Origin: Pleurodeles waltl
Lineage: Eukaryota; Chordata; Amphibia; Caudata; Salamandridae
Direction: 5' to 3'
Assembly (NCBI RefSeq): GCF_031143425.1
Contig: NC_090448.1
Coordinates: forward strand, 531,792,313 to 531,856,312
Length of the DNA: 64,000 nucleotides
The notes beneath the pieces are model-generated. The model was not told where the DNA came from and did no database searches. It saw only the letters and a list, made by a program, of their open reading frames with translations. How positions within the stretch are numbered: the stretch's first letter is position 1; each line of letters opens with the position of its first letter. A program made the translations under genes and the position numbers. Shown here one piece after another: positions 43,481 through 55,101 of this stretch.

Positions 43481-45011
43481 TGCTAGCGTGTCGGTCCTTG
43501 ATAAGTAAACTTACAAGGGGACGCGTATAGGTCGATGAAACTTTTGGCTCGTTTAAGATGTTCTAACCATAGCTCCAGAACAGACACAACAATCAAATTT
43601 CATTTGTCAAATCAATAATCAATAGAGTCAGTAATTATCACACACCATGACCTTTCAGCCATGAATAACCACACATTTAATAAAAGTTTAGTAAGTTTAT
43701 TTCCCTTAGATTAACATTGCTAAAGTCATGTAGATTAATCTCAAAATCATATGAAACGCACATAAGAACAATACTGGTTGACCAGAGCGGCGGAAGAAAC
43801 ACAATCTAATCAAAGCTTGAATACAACACATTCTAAGGCAACGGTGCAAATCAATAGCAAAGTCAGATGCAATAGAGATATATGATACATAGAATTCAGC
43901 AAGATAGTTCGTCAAACATTTGTCCCTGCAATTCATCAGTCGTCATGTTTATAGCCTCAACTAACCCAGATTAGCATCAGCATATGGGGATTCATGCAAA
44001 CAATTTAGAACACAAATTTAGGAAAACATCTAGCTAAGAAACTATCAAGACAGAGCAGTTGGTACCTAGAAAGAAAAGGCATAAAAATGCATTACAGTCA
44101 TATTGTCATATCGACCTAACCACAGTATGGGTCAGCAAGCAGAATCAGTCTTCGTCCTCAGGTCATCAATTGATCAGCAGCACATCAGGCTCTCAGTCAG
44201 AGAGTATGAGCTCAATGGGAGAATCTCGAGTCTCTTCTCCTTCTCAATATTGCATCTCAAAACGGGGTAAGGTCTGCCTAAAATCTGAATAATTCTCCAC
44301 TCGCGTTTTGTTATATCAAAGTCACCTAAACTATCCCCTCATTTCCTATTGGTCAGTTAATCGTACGGTTATACACTACCCAATAATATTTCTATACAAA
44401 ATCTATGAATTCTAATATTTCGCTCTTCACACAAAGTTGATTGGTCCACTTTACGATGTCCTCAACATCCGGCTCATCAGGTAACAAACTTTTGCATCTT
44501 CGTCTCCAGTCAGTGTCTTCATTGTTCACGTCCTGGGAAAGTACATCTCACACACATTACACATCGCTTGTTACAATTTTAAGGACATTTTCCCCTGTTA
44601 GTTGGTTCTCATGGAAAGCTTCTGCTAAGCATTTTTAATAATACAATGAACATTTCACAGTTAGTTTACTCTGGCAGCATTTTCTGTTAACCGCTAAGAA
44701 ATACAGCATCTGCATGAGGGCTGGCTACCAGGCCAAGACACTCGATAAGTTAAGGCCTACAATTAAGAAGTAGGAACATACTTCATAACCCTTAATATGA
44801 GATATTACTACATTAATCTAATACATTTTCAATATTCCATTAGTATTAATCATCAATTAGTACATTTCGTGAGCACTGGTGGCCATTCTCTGAGGTCACA
44901 TTTTTAAACGTGTGCATTATTTTTTCTACGTTATTAATTTTCAACATAATTCATTATTCAAAATACATAAACATTACTTAATAATTTCTATTTAAGACAC
45001 CTGCTTCAGCA
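43481..45011 (-). repeat. Retroviral LTR-b (internal, shared), 1531 bp
   Basis: Same length and ends as LTR-c, with the TATA box at 43948-43953. It lies between env (upstream) and pol (downstream) on the minus strand. Confidence 0.85.
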
Positions 45012-45025
45012 GTCCCTCCTCTGAT
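45012..45025 (-). other. Polypurine tract, copy 2
   Basis: ATCAGAGGAGGGAC on the minus strand, directly before the LTR. Confidence 0.65.
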
Positions 45026-45151
45026 GAATAAATGTGTCATCACACTAATTACCACCCACAACTTTATAATTGTATTTCTTCAAAATGTTGTCTTCTCTTT
45101 GAATGTTCCCTGTAAATTCTTTCCATTTTCTTTTCTTCCCTCTGATTCTTC

Positions 45152-45862
45152 TTAGACCTCTTCAATTTTATTCTTTTTCATAATTTTCACAATCCCCATA
45201 TTCCTAATAAACAACCCACGACAATTAATATTCCCTGTAAAAATTTTCAATAATACCCCATTCCAAATACTACTAAGCCAATTTCCCACTGAAGCAAACC
45301 CCTTGCCTACCTTTTCCCAAACACCTGATTCTTTCAATTTCTTTAAATCATTACTTGCAGTAGTCAGAATAGTAAGTAAGTTTCTTATCTCTTTACTATT
45401 GTTAGGAATGTACGAGCAACAATGCCTAGAGTTAATCATTTTACAGACGACGCCATCCTTCACTAAAAGAATGTCTAAAGCAAGACGATTTTGAAGAGTC
45501 ATAGCTCTACCTGCAGACAATTCGTTATCTATCAGGAGTATAGCCCCTGAAAAATGTGTCAGCCTGTTATCCACAATAGTAGACAACTTTCGAATCCTGA
45601 TTGAATTCAGGGTGACTCCCACTGAAGGAATCACTGCACCAAATATATCTCCCACTATCGCAGAAGAGGACTCCCTCCTCTGTCTCTTGTGATGTAATTC
45701 AGTCATTTTCAGAAACTTCTTCAAATCCTCAATCTGGTAAATCTTTGGGAAAACTATCCCCAAATAACATGTCCCATACCATCCTCTTGGAAGACGGTAA
45801 TATGCATTAAGTCCACAAATATAATACATCCCCGGAATCGCAGGATCTTGCACATTCAACAT
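45152..45862 (-). pseudogene. env: Retroviral env transmembrane subunit region, copy 2
   Basis: As 28402-29112, with the basic cleavage site and Cys...CysCys motif kept and a few substitutions. Confidence 0.85.
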
Positions 45863-45877
45863 AAATGTCCATTTACT

Positions 45878-46429
45878 CTAAAACAAAAACACATGCCTAT
45901 GTTCACTCGTACCCACAAATAAAGTGTCAGTGCGTGACTTTGGCCAATATATACAAAGCTTCCCTACGTGTAATGCATCTAAAGCTAATTTCCTTTGCGT
46001 TTTAATTGCACTGTAAGCATAATCATTCTTGTAAGTCCTTTTCTTTAAGCCTTTTTCTAATTTCTCCTTCAGCGCCTTTCTTCTGTCTGCAGGATGATCT
46101 AAGAAGCTCTTTTCTAAAGGTGTAAGCAAGCATGTTAGGTTGTTCTTGTGCGCATATGCTGTACCAAACATCAATGTAGGTTCAAAGAATTCTCTAACTA
46201 ATACTATGTCATTATCCTTAGCTGCTCTACTCAAATAGCTAATAGTAGGAACACACGAAAACACGAGGTCATGATTAGAGTAGAAGTACTGAATACACAC
46301 CTGGTTATAAAACCTTGTTAGTAACAGACTACAACTTATCCCGTAGGTTACTGGAAGACTATGATAGGTGACTCCTTCCTCGACTGATGAAGGAATCTGC
46401 GTACACACAAGACCATCCTTCGCATCCAT
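45878..46429 (-). pseudogene. env: Retroviral env surface subunit region, copy 2
   Basis: As 29128-29679. Assigned by position; stops on both sides. Confidence 0.65.
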
Positions 46430-46476
46430 CGTCTCAACATACTCAACAAGCGATAGAAAACATTAGAGGAAAGTTC

Positions 46477-47016
46477 TCTTTGCGCATTAGTATAATCATG
46501 CAAATACTTCTCATCTAACTTAAATCTCTCTAATTACGTTAGTGCAGTAGTCTCATAAGCAGAAGTATGGTTGGCTCCTTTTGCATCAAGAACAGACATT
46601 CCCACAATCAATACTATAAACAAAATCCCACACATAATTGCCAAACCAATGCTCATATCTTTACAGTGCCTAGGATCCCTAACCTGTTTATCAAAATCAG
46701 CCATGATCTGTAAAGAATCAGAAAGCAGACGTAACTTAGACAAACTTGCAGCAAAAATAAAAAATAGACAACTTTTCTTTCACTAGTTCAGTTTCACTTC
46801 CAGGAACCCTTGTTCCGTGTCAAAAATCAGTTAGCAGCTTGTCAAATCAGGTTTCAAAAGCCAAATCAGGTTATCAATGTCTTTTCCAGTTACTTTCGAC
46901 AGTCTATTTCTCAAAAATATTTCTCTCAGATTGTTTCAACAGTTCAGTTCCTCAATCCTCTTCACATTACCTTAAAATATTGACTTGGAACTTCCCTATT
47001 AAAAAAACAAAAAGAC
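46477..47016 (-). pseudogene. env: Retroviral env leader fragment, copy 3
   Basis: Matches 1-540 and 29727-30266 with slightly more differences, including a stop near 46531 that shortens the leader frame (open at 46534-46743). Confidence 0.65.
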
Positions 47017-47347
47017 ATAGGTGGTCATTACAACCCTGGCGGATGGTGATAAAGCGGCGGTAAGACCGCCAACAGGCCGGCGGAAAAAAATTGCTATTAC
47101 GACCGTGGCGGAAACCACCAACAAAGACAGCCACTTTAACACTCCGACCGCCACGGCGGTACAAACAAACAGCTTGGCGGTCACCGCCAACAGAAAGGCG
47201 GAGGACAATGTAACTCCCACACTATTTTGACGGGCCAATCCGCCACCTTTTCCGGGGCGGATTCACCGCGGATAAAAATACAGCGGAAACAGGAATACCG
47301 AAGGAAAAACGCTCACCTCTACACACCCCACGAGGAACGAGGACGCC

Positions 47348-47430
47348 ATGGATCCGGAACTCCAAATTCTACCTGCAATAGTCTTCCTGCTCCTCTACCA
47401 GGAGCATGGACACCGGCGGCGAAGACCACG
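47348..47430 (+). pseudogene. Orphan transposase exon 1, copy 3
   Basis: Same 83-base exon as at 872-954. The remaining exons are deleted. Confidence 0.75.
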
Positions 47431-48565
47431 GTGAGTACTGCACCTACGACACAGGGGGGAGGGAAAAAACAGGGACATACACACGCAACACCCCCACCCT
47501 CACCCACTCCAACACACACACTAATGCATATCAATACATCACAGTTACACCCCTCAAGCCCCCCGGAAGAATACAAAGACAATAGAAAATGAGTGTAACC
47601 ATTGTAATATATTAAAAGCAAGTAGGCAGAAATATATTTATACACCATGTACAAAATATATACCAAGCATAGTAGTCCAGGTAGTGCTCTAATAAAGTCC
47701 GTGGAACAATGGGACCACACGGTATGGGCGAGGCCCACACAAGATCCCCGACCATGATGGAGAGAACACTGCAGGGGCATCAGAGAGCAACTAAACAGGC
47801 ACCTCAGGGGGAGGGAAAGGGGGGCACCTCAGCCGCTTGAGTGCACAACGCCAATTCCACGAGGGGGCCACATGCCCACTGTTCCATCCTGGGGAGTGCA
47901 AAGCCACAGTCTCTCAAGTCTCTACAGTGGGTGGATTGCCCACTGTTCAATCCTGGAGAGTGCAAAGCCACAGTCTCACAAGTCTCTACAGTGGGTGGTT
48001 TGCCCACTGTTCAATCCTGGGGAGTGCAAAGCCACAGTCTCTCAAGTCTCTACCGTGGGTGGTTTGCCCACTGTTCAACCCTGGGGAGTGCAAAGCCACA
48101 GTCTCAAAAGTCTCTACAGTGGGTGGTTTGCCCACTGTTCAATCCTGGGGAGTGCAAAGCCACAGTCTCTCAAGTGGATGACAGTCTCCACTGGTTCTGG
48201 AGGGGGCATGGTGCCCAGAGTGCTTCATCCTGCTAAGGACAGAGGTAGTGGATGCCTTTCTCCACTGGTTCTGGAGGGGACATGGTGCCCAGAGTGCTTC
48301 ATCCTGCTAAGGACAGAGGTAGTGGATGCCTTTCTCCACTGGTTCTGGAGGGGGCATGGTGCCCAGAGTGCTTCATCCTGCTAAGGACTGAGGTAGTGGA
48401 TGCCTTTCTCCACTGGTTCTGGCGGGGGCATGGTGCCCAGAGTGCTTCATCCTGCTAAGGACTGAGGTAGTGGATGCCTTTCTCCACTGGTTCTGTAGGG
48501 GGCTTTGTGCCCAGAGTGCATCATTCACCCTGTGATGGACTCAGTTGTGTCAGTGCCCTTGCGGC

Positions 48566-48810
48566 TCATGGGCCAGCGGTGCTTGAGACGGTGGTGCCCT
48601 GTTCAGCGGTGCTTGTGCTGGCGGTCCTGTCCTGGGCAGCTGGGCTGGTGATGGCGGTCCTGTCCTGGGCAGCTGGGCTGGTGCTGGCGGTCCTGTCCTG
48701 GGCAGCTGGGCTTGTGCTGGCAGTCCTGTCCTGCACAGCTGGGCTGGTGCTGGCGGTCCTGTCCTGGGCAGCTGGGCTTGTGCTGGCAGGCCTGTCCTGG
48801 GCAGGTGGGC
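48566..48810 (-). pseudogene. M1 tail fragment, copy 3
   Basis: Only the last 11-residue repeats and C terminus of M1 survive; the Myb domain exons are gone. Confidence 0.7.
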
Positions 48811-50181
48811 CATTAATCAATAGAGTCAGTAATTATCACACACCATGGCCTTTCAGCCATGAATAACCACACCTTTAATAACAGTTTAGTAAGTTTATTT
48901 CACTTATATTAACAATGCTAAAGTCATGTAGATTAATCCCCAAATCATATGAAATGCACAGAAGAACAATACTGGTTGAACAGAGGGGCGAAAGAAACAC
49001 AATCTAATCAGAGTTTGAATTACAACAGATCCTAAGGCAATGGTGCAAATCAATAGCAAAGAGATATGTAATACATAGAATTCAGCAAGATAGTTCGTCA
49101 AACATTTATCCCTGCAATTTGTCAGTCATCATGTGGATAGCCTCAACTAACCCAGATTAGCATCAGCATGTGGGGCTTCATGCAAACAATTTAGAACACA
49201 AATTTAGGAAAACATCTAGCTAAGAAACTATTAAGACAGAGTAGTTGTTACCTAGAAAGAAAAGGCATAAAAATGCATTACAGTCATATTGTCATATCGA
49301 CCTATCCACAGTATGGGTCAGCAAGCAGAATCAGTCTTAGTCCTCAGGTCATCAATTGATCAGCAACACATCAGACTCTCAGTTAGAGAGTATGAGCCCA
49401 ATGACAGAATCTCAAGTCTATTCTCCTTCTCAATATTGCATCTCAAAACGGGGTAAGGTCTGCCTAAAATCTGAATAATTCTCCTCTTGCGCGTTGTTAC
49501 ATCAAAGTCACCTAAATTATCCCCTAGTTTCCTATTGGTCAGTTAATCGTATGATTATGCACTACCCAATAATATTTCTATACCAAATCTATGGATTCTA
49601 ATATTTCGCTCTTCACATGAAGTTGATTGGTCCACTTTACGATGTCCTCATCATTCGGCTCGTCAGGTAGCAAGATGTTGCATCTTCGCCTCCAGTCAGT
49701 GTCTTCATTGTTCGCGTCCTGGGAAAGTACATCTCACACACATTACACATCGCTTGTTATAATTTTAAGGACATTGTCTCCTGTTAGTCGGTTCTCATGG
49801 AAAGCTTCTGCTAAGCATTTTTAATAATTCAATGAACATTTCACAGTTAGTTTACTCTGTCAGCATTTTCTATTAACCGCTAAGAAATACAGCTTCTGCA
49901 TGAGGCCTAGCAACTAGGCCAAGACACTTGCTAAGTTAAGAACTACAATTAATAAGTAAGAACATACTTCATAACCCCTAATATTACATATTACTATGTC
50001 AATCTAATACATTTTCAATATTCCTTAGTATTAATCATCAATTAGTACATGTCGTGAGCACTGGTGGCCATTCTCCGAGGTCACATTTTCAAACGTGTGC
50101 ATTATTTTTTTCTACATAATTCATTATTAAGAATACATAAACATTCATTAATAATTTCTATTTAAGACACCTGCTTCAGCA
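48811..50181 (-). repeat. Retroviral LTR-a (outermost, truncated, diverged)
   Basis: Matches LTR-c 26863-28261 with about 7 percent differences and some small indels. It ends at 50181 with the LTR start TGCTGAAGCAGG (minus strand), after which the sequence is unrelated. About 130 bp of the U5 end and everything beyond is missing at the 48810/48811 junction. The TATA box is mutated (near 49133). Confidence 0.83.
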
Positions 50182-51566
50182 ACACTCATAAGTTGTCTGT
50201 TGGCATACAGATCCTTCAAGAACCAGAGGGGACAAGTCTTAGATCTTTTACTCTTGCAAATGTATTAATTGTTTAGAGTAAGTGGTAGAAGAATGAGTTA
50301 AGGTTAAGAGGAGGAGAAGGGTTTGTGAAGCTTGTTTTGGTAGGAAGAAGAATGGGAGGGGATACGATCATATGTGGCAAGTTGTATACCACAGGGCTAT
50401 TGAATAAAGCAGTGCATGTAATAGATGGATGAAATGATGTGAGTCTGACAAGTACATCACGATAAGGTGAATAGGAAATAGGACTAGAAAACGTGGGGCT
50501 GGCGTTGAATAGGATGATTGTTGAAAGGAAGAAGGTAGTAGGGATATCTAGAGGATGGTTGTTCAAGGAGTGTTAGAGGAAGAGTCAGGGAGAACAATTG
50601 GTATGGTGCATGATTACTAATACTGGAGAGTAAAAAATGAAGGGTAGAGATATAACAGTAGCAATGGCAAGTTTAATTTAAGATAGCTAGCAGAGGATAG
50701 GGTGATCATTGATGTCATAAAGAGCCAAAGGGGGTGAAGTTAAAATTGGACTGATTGTGAGCAGGGAAGAGTGATCCTAGAGGTGGCAAATAATCAGCTT
50801 GGGTCAAGTCAAGGCTGGATTGATTGGGAACAGGGAAATCAGAGGGTGGCAGTAGTATGGAGGCAATGTTGTTGCTCAGAGATTGAAAAAGACAATCATG
50901 TCAAGGTTAGGTCTGCATTGTTGAACTGAAACATAATCTTCCCAGTAATCAAGTTGGAAAAAGAAAAATTGCCATTGTAGCGTGAAGAGTGTGATAACTT
51001 AAGCTTCACCCACAGAGGATGCTATGTGTTGAAGATATATTTAGGGATATAAGTGAGGTGTTACACCTACAGTCCATTTTTTGAGTAAAAAGTAGAAGAT
51101 CAATTTTGAGCGACCCTTTTTGAGCACAAAGATACCGATCTGCAATCAGAGTTTCTAGGGATTCCATTTGAATCTTATGTTGAAAGTTTTTTGTGCTGTA
51201 TTTTAACGAAGGAGAATGAGATGTTTTAAAGGAAATTGACTCCAGTTTTAGGGCAGACCTCAAGAGGGAGGCCGAAGCACAGAAGACCATAATTCATATT
51301 GACGGCTATCTCAAAGGGTTGGAGAAGTAATACAGGTAGTCATGGAGTAAATGGAACAAAATTAATCTTGATACAGAAGGTCAGAATTGTCTGAAAAGTG
51401 AGACTCCTATCCTACCTGTATTAGGCAGATAAATGAGTGACCTTTGGCTTTGGGGTGATGGGGGAGGTGGTGATGAAGAAAGGAAGGCTCTCAAACTACA
51501 AGCCAGGGTTCCCCCATTTCTTCCCAATGTTGTTCCACAAAGAAACCTTCAATATCTCCAGGAATG
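50182..51566. other. Flanking DNA, no gene recognised
   Basis: Purine-rich, non-repetitive sequence with a few short open frames (for example 50273-50566 and 51006-51290 on the minus strand) that resemble nothing I know. Confidence 0.5.
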
Positions 51567-51666
51567 TTTAAAAACAGGAAACGCCCTCAACGCCGACTCC
51601 TAAACAATGAAGTCCTGGTTAACGAAAGCGGAACAACGCTTTCCTTAACCACGACTTTGTTGTTGT

Positions 51667-51718
51667 GTGCCTTAACCACGCATGTGCTGAACAACGCACA
51701 TGCGTGGTTAAGGCACAA
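51667..51718. repeat. Perfect hairpin, 22-bp arms
   Basis: TGTGCCTTAACCACGCATGT plus GC forms one arm, an 8-base spacer TGAACAAC follows, then the exact reverse complement. A weaker hairpin with GTTAA and AAAGCG in its arms lies just before it (near 51611-51645). Confidence 0.9.
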
Positions 51719-51756
51719 GCAATAGATTTGGCTGAGGAGGACGACGCGACTCGGGT

Positions 51757-53185
51757 AAGTGGGGCGGGGGTGGGGGTTTTAGATTTTGGGATGGGGTAGG
51801 GGGTCGGGGTTTTAGATTTTGGGGCGGGGGGTCTAGGTATTTTCTGGTAAGTGGGGCGGGGAGGGGGGTCGGGTTTAAGGTTTAGGGCCGGGGTGGGGGG
51901 GCGGGTATTTTCTGGTTTGGGGGGTGGGGTGGGGGGTCAGGGTTTAAGGTTTAGGGCCGGGGGTGGGGGGTCGGGGTATTTTCTGATAAGTGGGGTGGTA
52001 GTGGGGGGGTCAGGGTTTAAGGTTTAGGGCCGGGGTGTGGTCGGGGTATTTTCTGGTAAGTGGAGCGGGGGTGGGGGGTTGGGGTTGTTTAAGGTTTAGG
52101 GCCGGGGTGGGGGAACGGGTATTTTCTGGTTTGGGGGGCGGGGTGGGGGGGTCGGGGTTTTAGGTTTAGGGCCGGGGGTGGGGGGTCAGGGTATTTTCTG
52201 GTTTGCGGGGCGGGGTGGGGGAGTCGGGTTTTAGGTTTAGGGCTGGGGGTGGTGGGTCAGGGTATTTTATGGTTTGGGGGGCAGGGGTGGGGGGTCGGGG
52301 TTTTAGGTTTAGGGCCGGGGTATTTTCTGGTTTGGGGGCATGGGTGGGGGGTCGGGTTTAAGGTTCAGGGCCGGGGTGGGGGGTCGGGGTATTTTCTGGT
52401 TTGGGGGGCAGGGGTGGGAGGGTCAGGGTTTTAGGTTTAGGGCGGGGTGAGGGGTTGGGGTATTTTCTGGTTTGGGGGCGGGGGTGTGTGGTCGGGTTTA
52501 AGGTTTAGGGCTGGGGGTGAGGGGGTCGGGGTATTTTCTGGTTTGGGGCCAGGGGGCGGGGGTGGGGGGTTGGGGTTTAAGATTTAGGGCCGGGGGTGGG
52601 GGGCCGGGGTATTTTCTGGTTTGGGGGTGGGGGGTTGAGGTTTAAGGTTTAGGGCCGGGTGGGGGGGTCGGGTGATTTCTGGTTTGGGGCTGGGGGGCGG
52701 TGGTGGGGGGTCAGGGTTTAAGGTTTAGGTCCGGGGGTGGGGGGTCGGGGTATTTTCTGATTTGGCGGGCGGGGGTGCTAGGGTCGGGGTTTTAGGTTTA
52801 GGGCAGGGGTGGGGGGTTGGGGTATTTTCTGGTTTGGGGGTGGGGGTGGGGGTCGGGTTTAAGGTTTAGGGCCGGGGGTGGGGGGGTCAGGTTATTTTCT
52901 GGTTTGGGGCCGGGGGTGGGGGCCGGGGTTTAAGGTTTAGGGCCAGGGGTGGGGGGTCGGGGTATTTTCTGGTTTGGGGGCATGGGTGGGGGGGTCGGGG
53001 TTTTAGGTTTAGGGCAGGGGTGGGGGGTCGGGGGGTTGGGGTATTTTCTGGTTTGGGGGCAGGGGTGGTGGGTCGGGGTTTAAGGTTTAGGGCCGGGTTG
53101 GGGGGTCGGGGTATTTTCTGGTTTGGGGGAGGGGGCAGGGTGGGGGGTCGGGGTTTAAGGTTTAGGGCCAAGGGTGGGGAGTCTG
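51757..53185. repeat. G-rich minisatellite, about 70-bp units
   Basis: Irregular units made of GGTTTAGGGCCGGGG, GTGGGGGGTCGGGG and TATTTTCTGGTTTGGGG blocks, around 20 copies. Runs of four or more G on the plus strand are dense enough for many G-quadruplexes. Open frames here are artefacts. Confidence 0.9.
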
Positions 53186-53442
53186 GGGGACACATGCAGG
53201 AACAATAGATGCCTATCACTAATGCCTTTACCAGGAATGCCTTTTGTCAACACCACGACAGTGCGCGCTCTACGGGCATCTAGAATGCAAAAACCCAACA
53301 CTCGCAAGATAATGTAATTTATGCATTGTGATGATATGTTATTGTTTAACCTTTTGCATTGCAGAATTCCATCCAAAAGATTCATTTTTAAGGTGCTTAT
53401 AAATACTGTACATTTGCAATGCATTGCTGCAGACATTCAGAG

Positions 53443-53700
53443 TGTGTTAGGGTGTGGTCCCTTTCCAGGGCCTTCTAGAGACTTTCCCTGCAACATGCCT
53501 GGGCGTGGTTCTAGGCTAGGCCAAGACTCTATAAAAGAGAGTCAGCCCAACTTCCAGTGCTCACTATTCAGAGGTCCCGGTGCAGAGCAGCAGCTTCTTC
53601 CTGAGCTCCTGTCCCGGCGGCCTATTTGGATTTTCCAGTCTTCTGCATTGATCTCTCATTGGTGATCACTGATTCCAGGCGGTAAGACGGTGTTTGGACA
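53443..53700 (+). promoter_or_regulatory. TATA-bearing promoter-like segment with splice donor
   Basis: TATAAAAG at 53530-53537, inside the palindrome GACTCT...AGAGTC, followed by about 150 bp without a clear reading frame and a CAGGCGGTAAGA donor-like site at 53692. It may be the start of a TGTTAG...CTGACA solo LTR running to 54962, but no target duplication is visible. Confidence 0.35.
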
Positions 53701-53769
53701 TTTCCCAACACCGTAATTGAGAATTTTCATATTCTTGATTTTAATTCTTAAATGAATAACAGATTACTT

Positions 53770-54400
53770 GTGCGCTGCCATTTTTTGACATTTGTATGGT
53801 GGTTTGCAAATAGGGAGGACGCGCAATTAATTCCATAAAGATTTGACTTTGTTATTACATGGTTGTTCATTGCGCGCTATTTCTTGACATTTACATGATG
53901 CTTTACGAGTTGGCAAGACGTGCAACTCGTTTCATGAGCATTTAACTTTGTTGTTCATTGCGCGGTACCTTTTCTTGACATTTACATGGTGGCATTCGAA
54001 TCAGCGAAACACGCGATTCACTTCTCGTGTGTAATTCATGCTGTTCATTGTGCGCTACCATTTTCTGGCATTTACATGTTGGCATTCGAATCGGCAACCC
54101 GCGCAATTCTTTCCTTGAGTGTTTTTTCATGTTATTCATTGTGCGCTACCATTTCTTGGCATTTGCATGGTGGCATTTGAATCGACAAGACGCGCGATTC
54201 TTTCCCTGAGTGCTTTTCATGTTGTTCATTGTGCTCTACCATTTCTTGGCATTTGTATGGTGGCATTTGAATCGGCAAGACGCGCAATTCTTTCCTCGTG
54301 TATAAATAATGTAAATTACTGTGCGCTACTATTCTAAGACATTTTCTTGGTAGCATTTCAAGTTGACACGTTGCTTGATTTATTCCTTGAATCTACGTTG
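53770..54400. repeat. Diverged 90-bp tandem repeat, about seven units
   Basis: Units contain TGTGCGCTACCATTTCTTG and GCATTYGAATCGGCAAGACG, recurring near 53770, 53873, 53958, 54048, 54139, 54230 and 54319. Confidence 0.85.
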
Positions 54401-55015
54401 TGTGATTTCATGGTGCACAATCCTTTATGGTGTTTAATACTCATATAAAAATCTGCAATGTACGCAATTCACTTCCCAATGTTTTTTCTGAGATGAACAC
54501 AACAATACCAGAGTTCTAGATGTAATGCTGTGTGTTCCTGATATGTATTCTTAAAAGGAGATTCATATGGTTGTTTAGAAATTGCTCAGAGTGTTTCCTG
54601 ATTCTCATGCTAAAGAAAGTACTCGAATCTGAAAGTCCTATTTAACTTTTCCTGTTTCCTCCTCAGGTATTCGGTCATCTCAAGCCTAGTCAGTTTTAGG
54701 ACTATTCTAGGGTTGTTAATGTTTTGCGGAGACGAAGCTTAGAGTTGTAGCATGGTAATGAATTCATGAGATGTAATTTTGATGTTGTGTTTTAACCTTT
54801 TGCTTCCTACAGGTCTCCTTCCCAGCTGTTCCCGTCCTAATCCCCTTTTCCCCACTTGGACTCTCTTAGACTCTGTGATAAATCTAATCAGAGTATTGGA
54901 GCTGTCTTGTGGTGGAAGTGTTGGGAACGTGCACAGACCCTGAGGATCTGGTGACTCTGACACCTTTACAATGAAAAATTGTTGTTAAGGCATTCGTGGT
55001 AAAGGCAATAGTGGT

Positions 55016-55047
55016 AACAACGAGGTCGTTGTTCCGACCTCGTTGTT
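55016..55047. repeat. Perfect hairpin, 13-bp arms
   Basis: AACAACGAGGTCG, spacer TTGTTC, CGACCTCGTTGTT. Nearby GTTGTTCC words repeat three more times. Confidence 0.88.
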
Positions 55048-55101
55048 CAGGCACTCGTTGTTCCAGCAGGCGTTGTTCCGACATACATTCTTTAAAAACA
55101 G

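Larger units (their letters stand above)
47020..48810 (+). mobile_element. Truncated Harbinger, copy 3 (left end only)
   Basis: The same left end and target site as the other copies, containing transposase exon 1 (47348-47430, intact with GTGAGT donor), the 64-bp and 74-bp arrays and part of the 33-bp array. It stops at 48810 inside the 33-bp array and continues as retroviral LTR. Confidence 0.9.
51578..55090. mobile_element. Possible 3.5-kb element bounded by an 11-bp direct repeat
   Basis: TTTAAAAACAG occurs at 51567-51577 and 55091-55101. Both inner edges carry GGAACAACG words and strong palindromes. The inside holds a G-rich minisatellite, a TATA-bearing segment and 90-bp repeats, with no transposase. 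A target duplication of 9-11 bp would suit a Mutator-like element, but long terminal inverted repeats are not evident. Confidence 0.3.

Noticed and set aside
1..48810. The tandem copies are only an assembly duplication
   Set aside because: The copies differ by a 12.9-kb insertion, a 32-bp deletion, minisatellite unit number, several independent point changes and a truncation, so they are real distinct copies or at least distinct haplotypes. Read-level confirmation is still desirable.
51757..53219. Gly-rich and Pro-rich open frames in the G-rich minisatellite
   Set aside because: Low-complexity repeat translation only.
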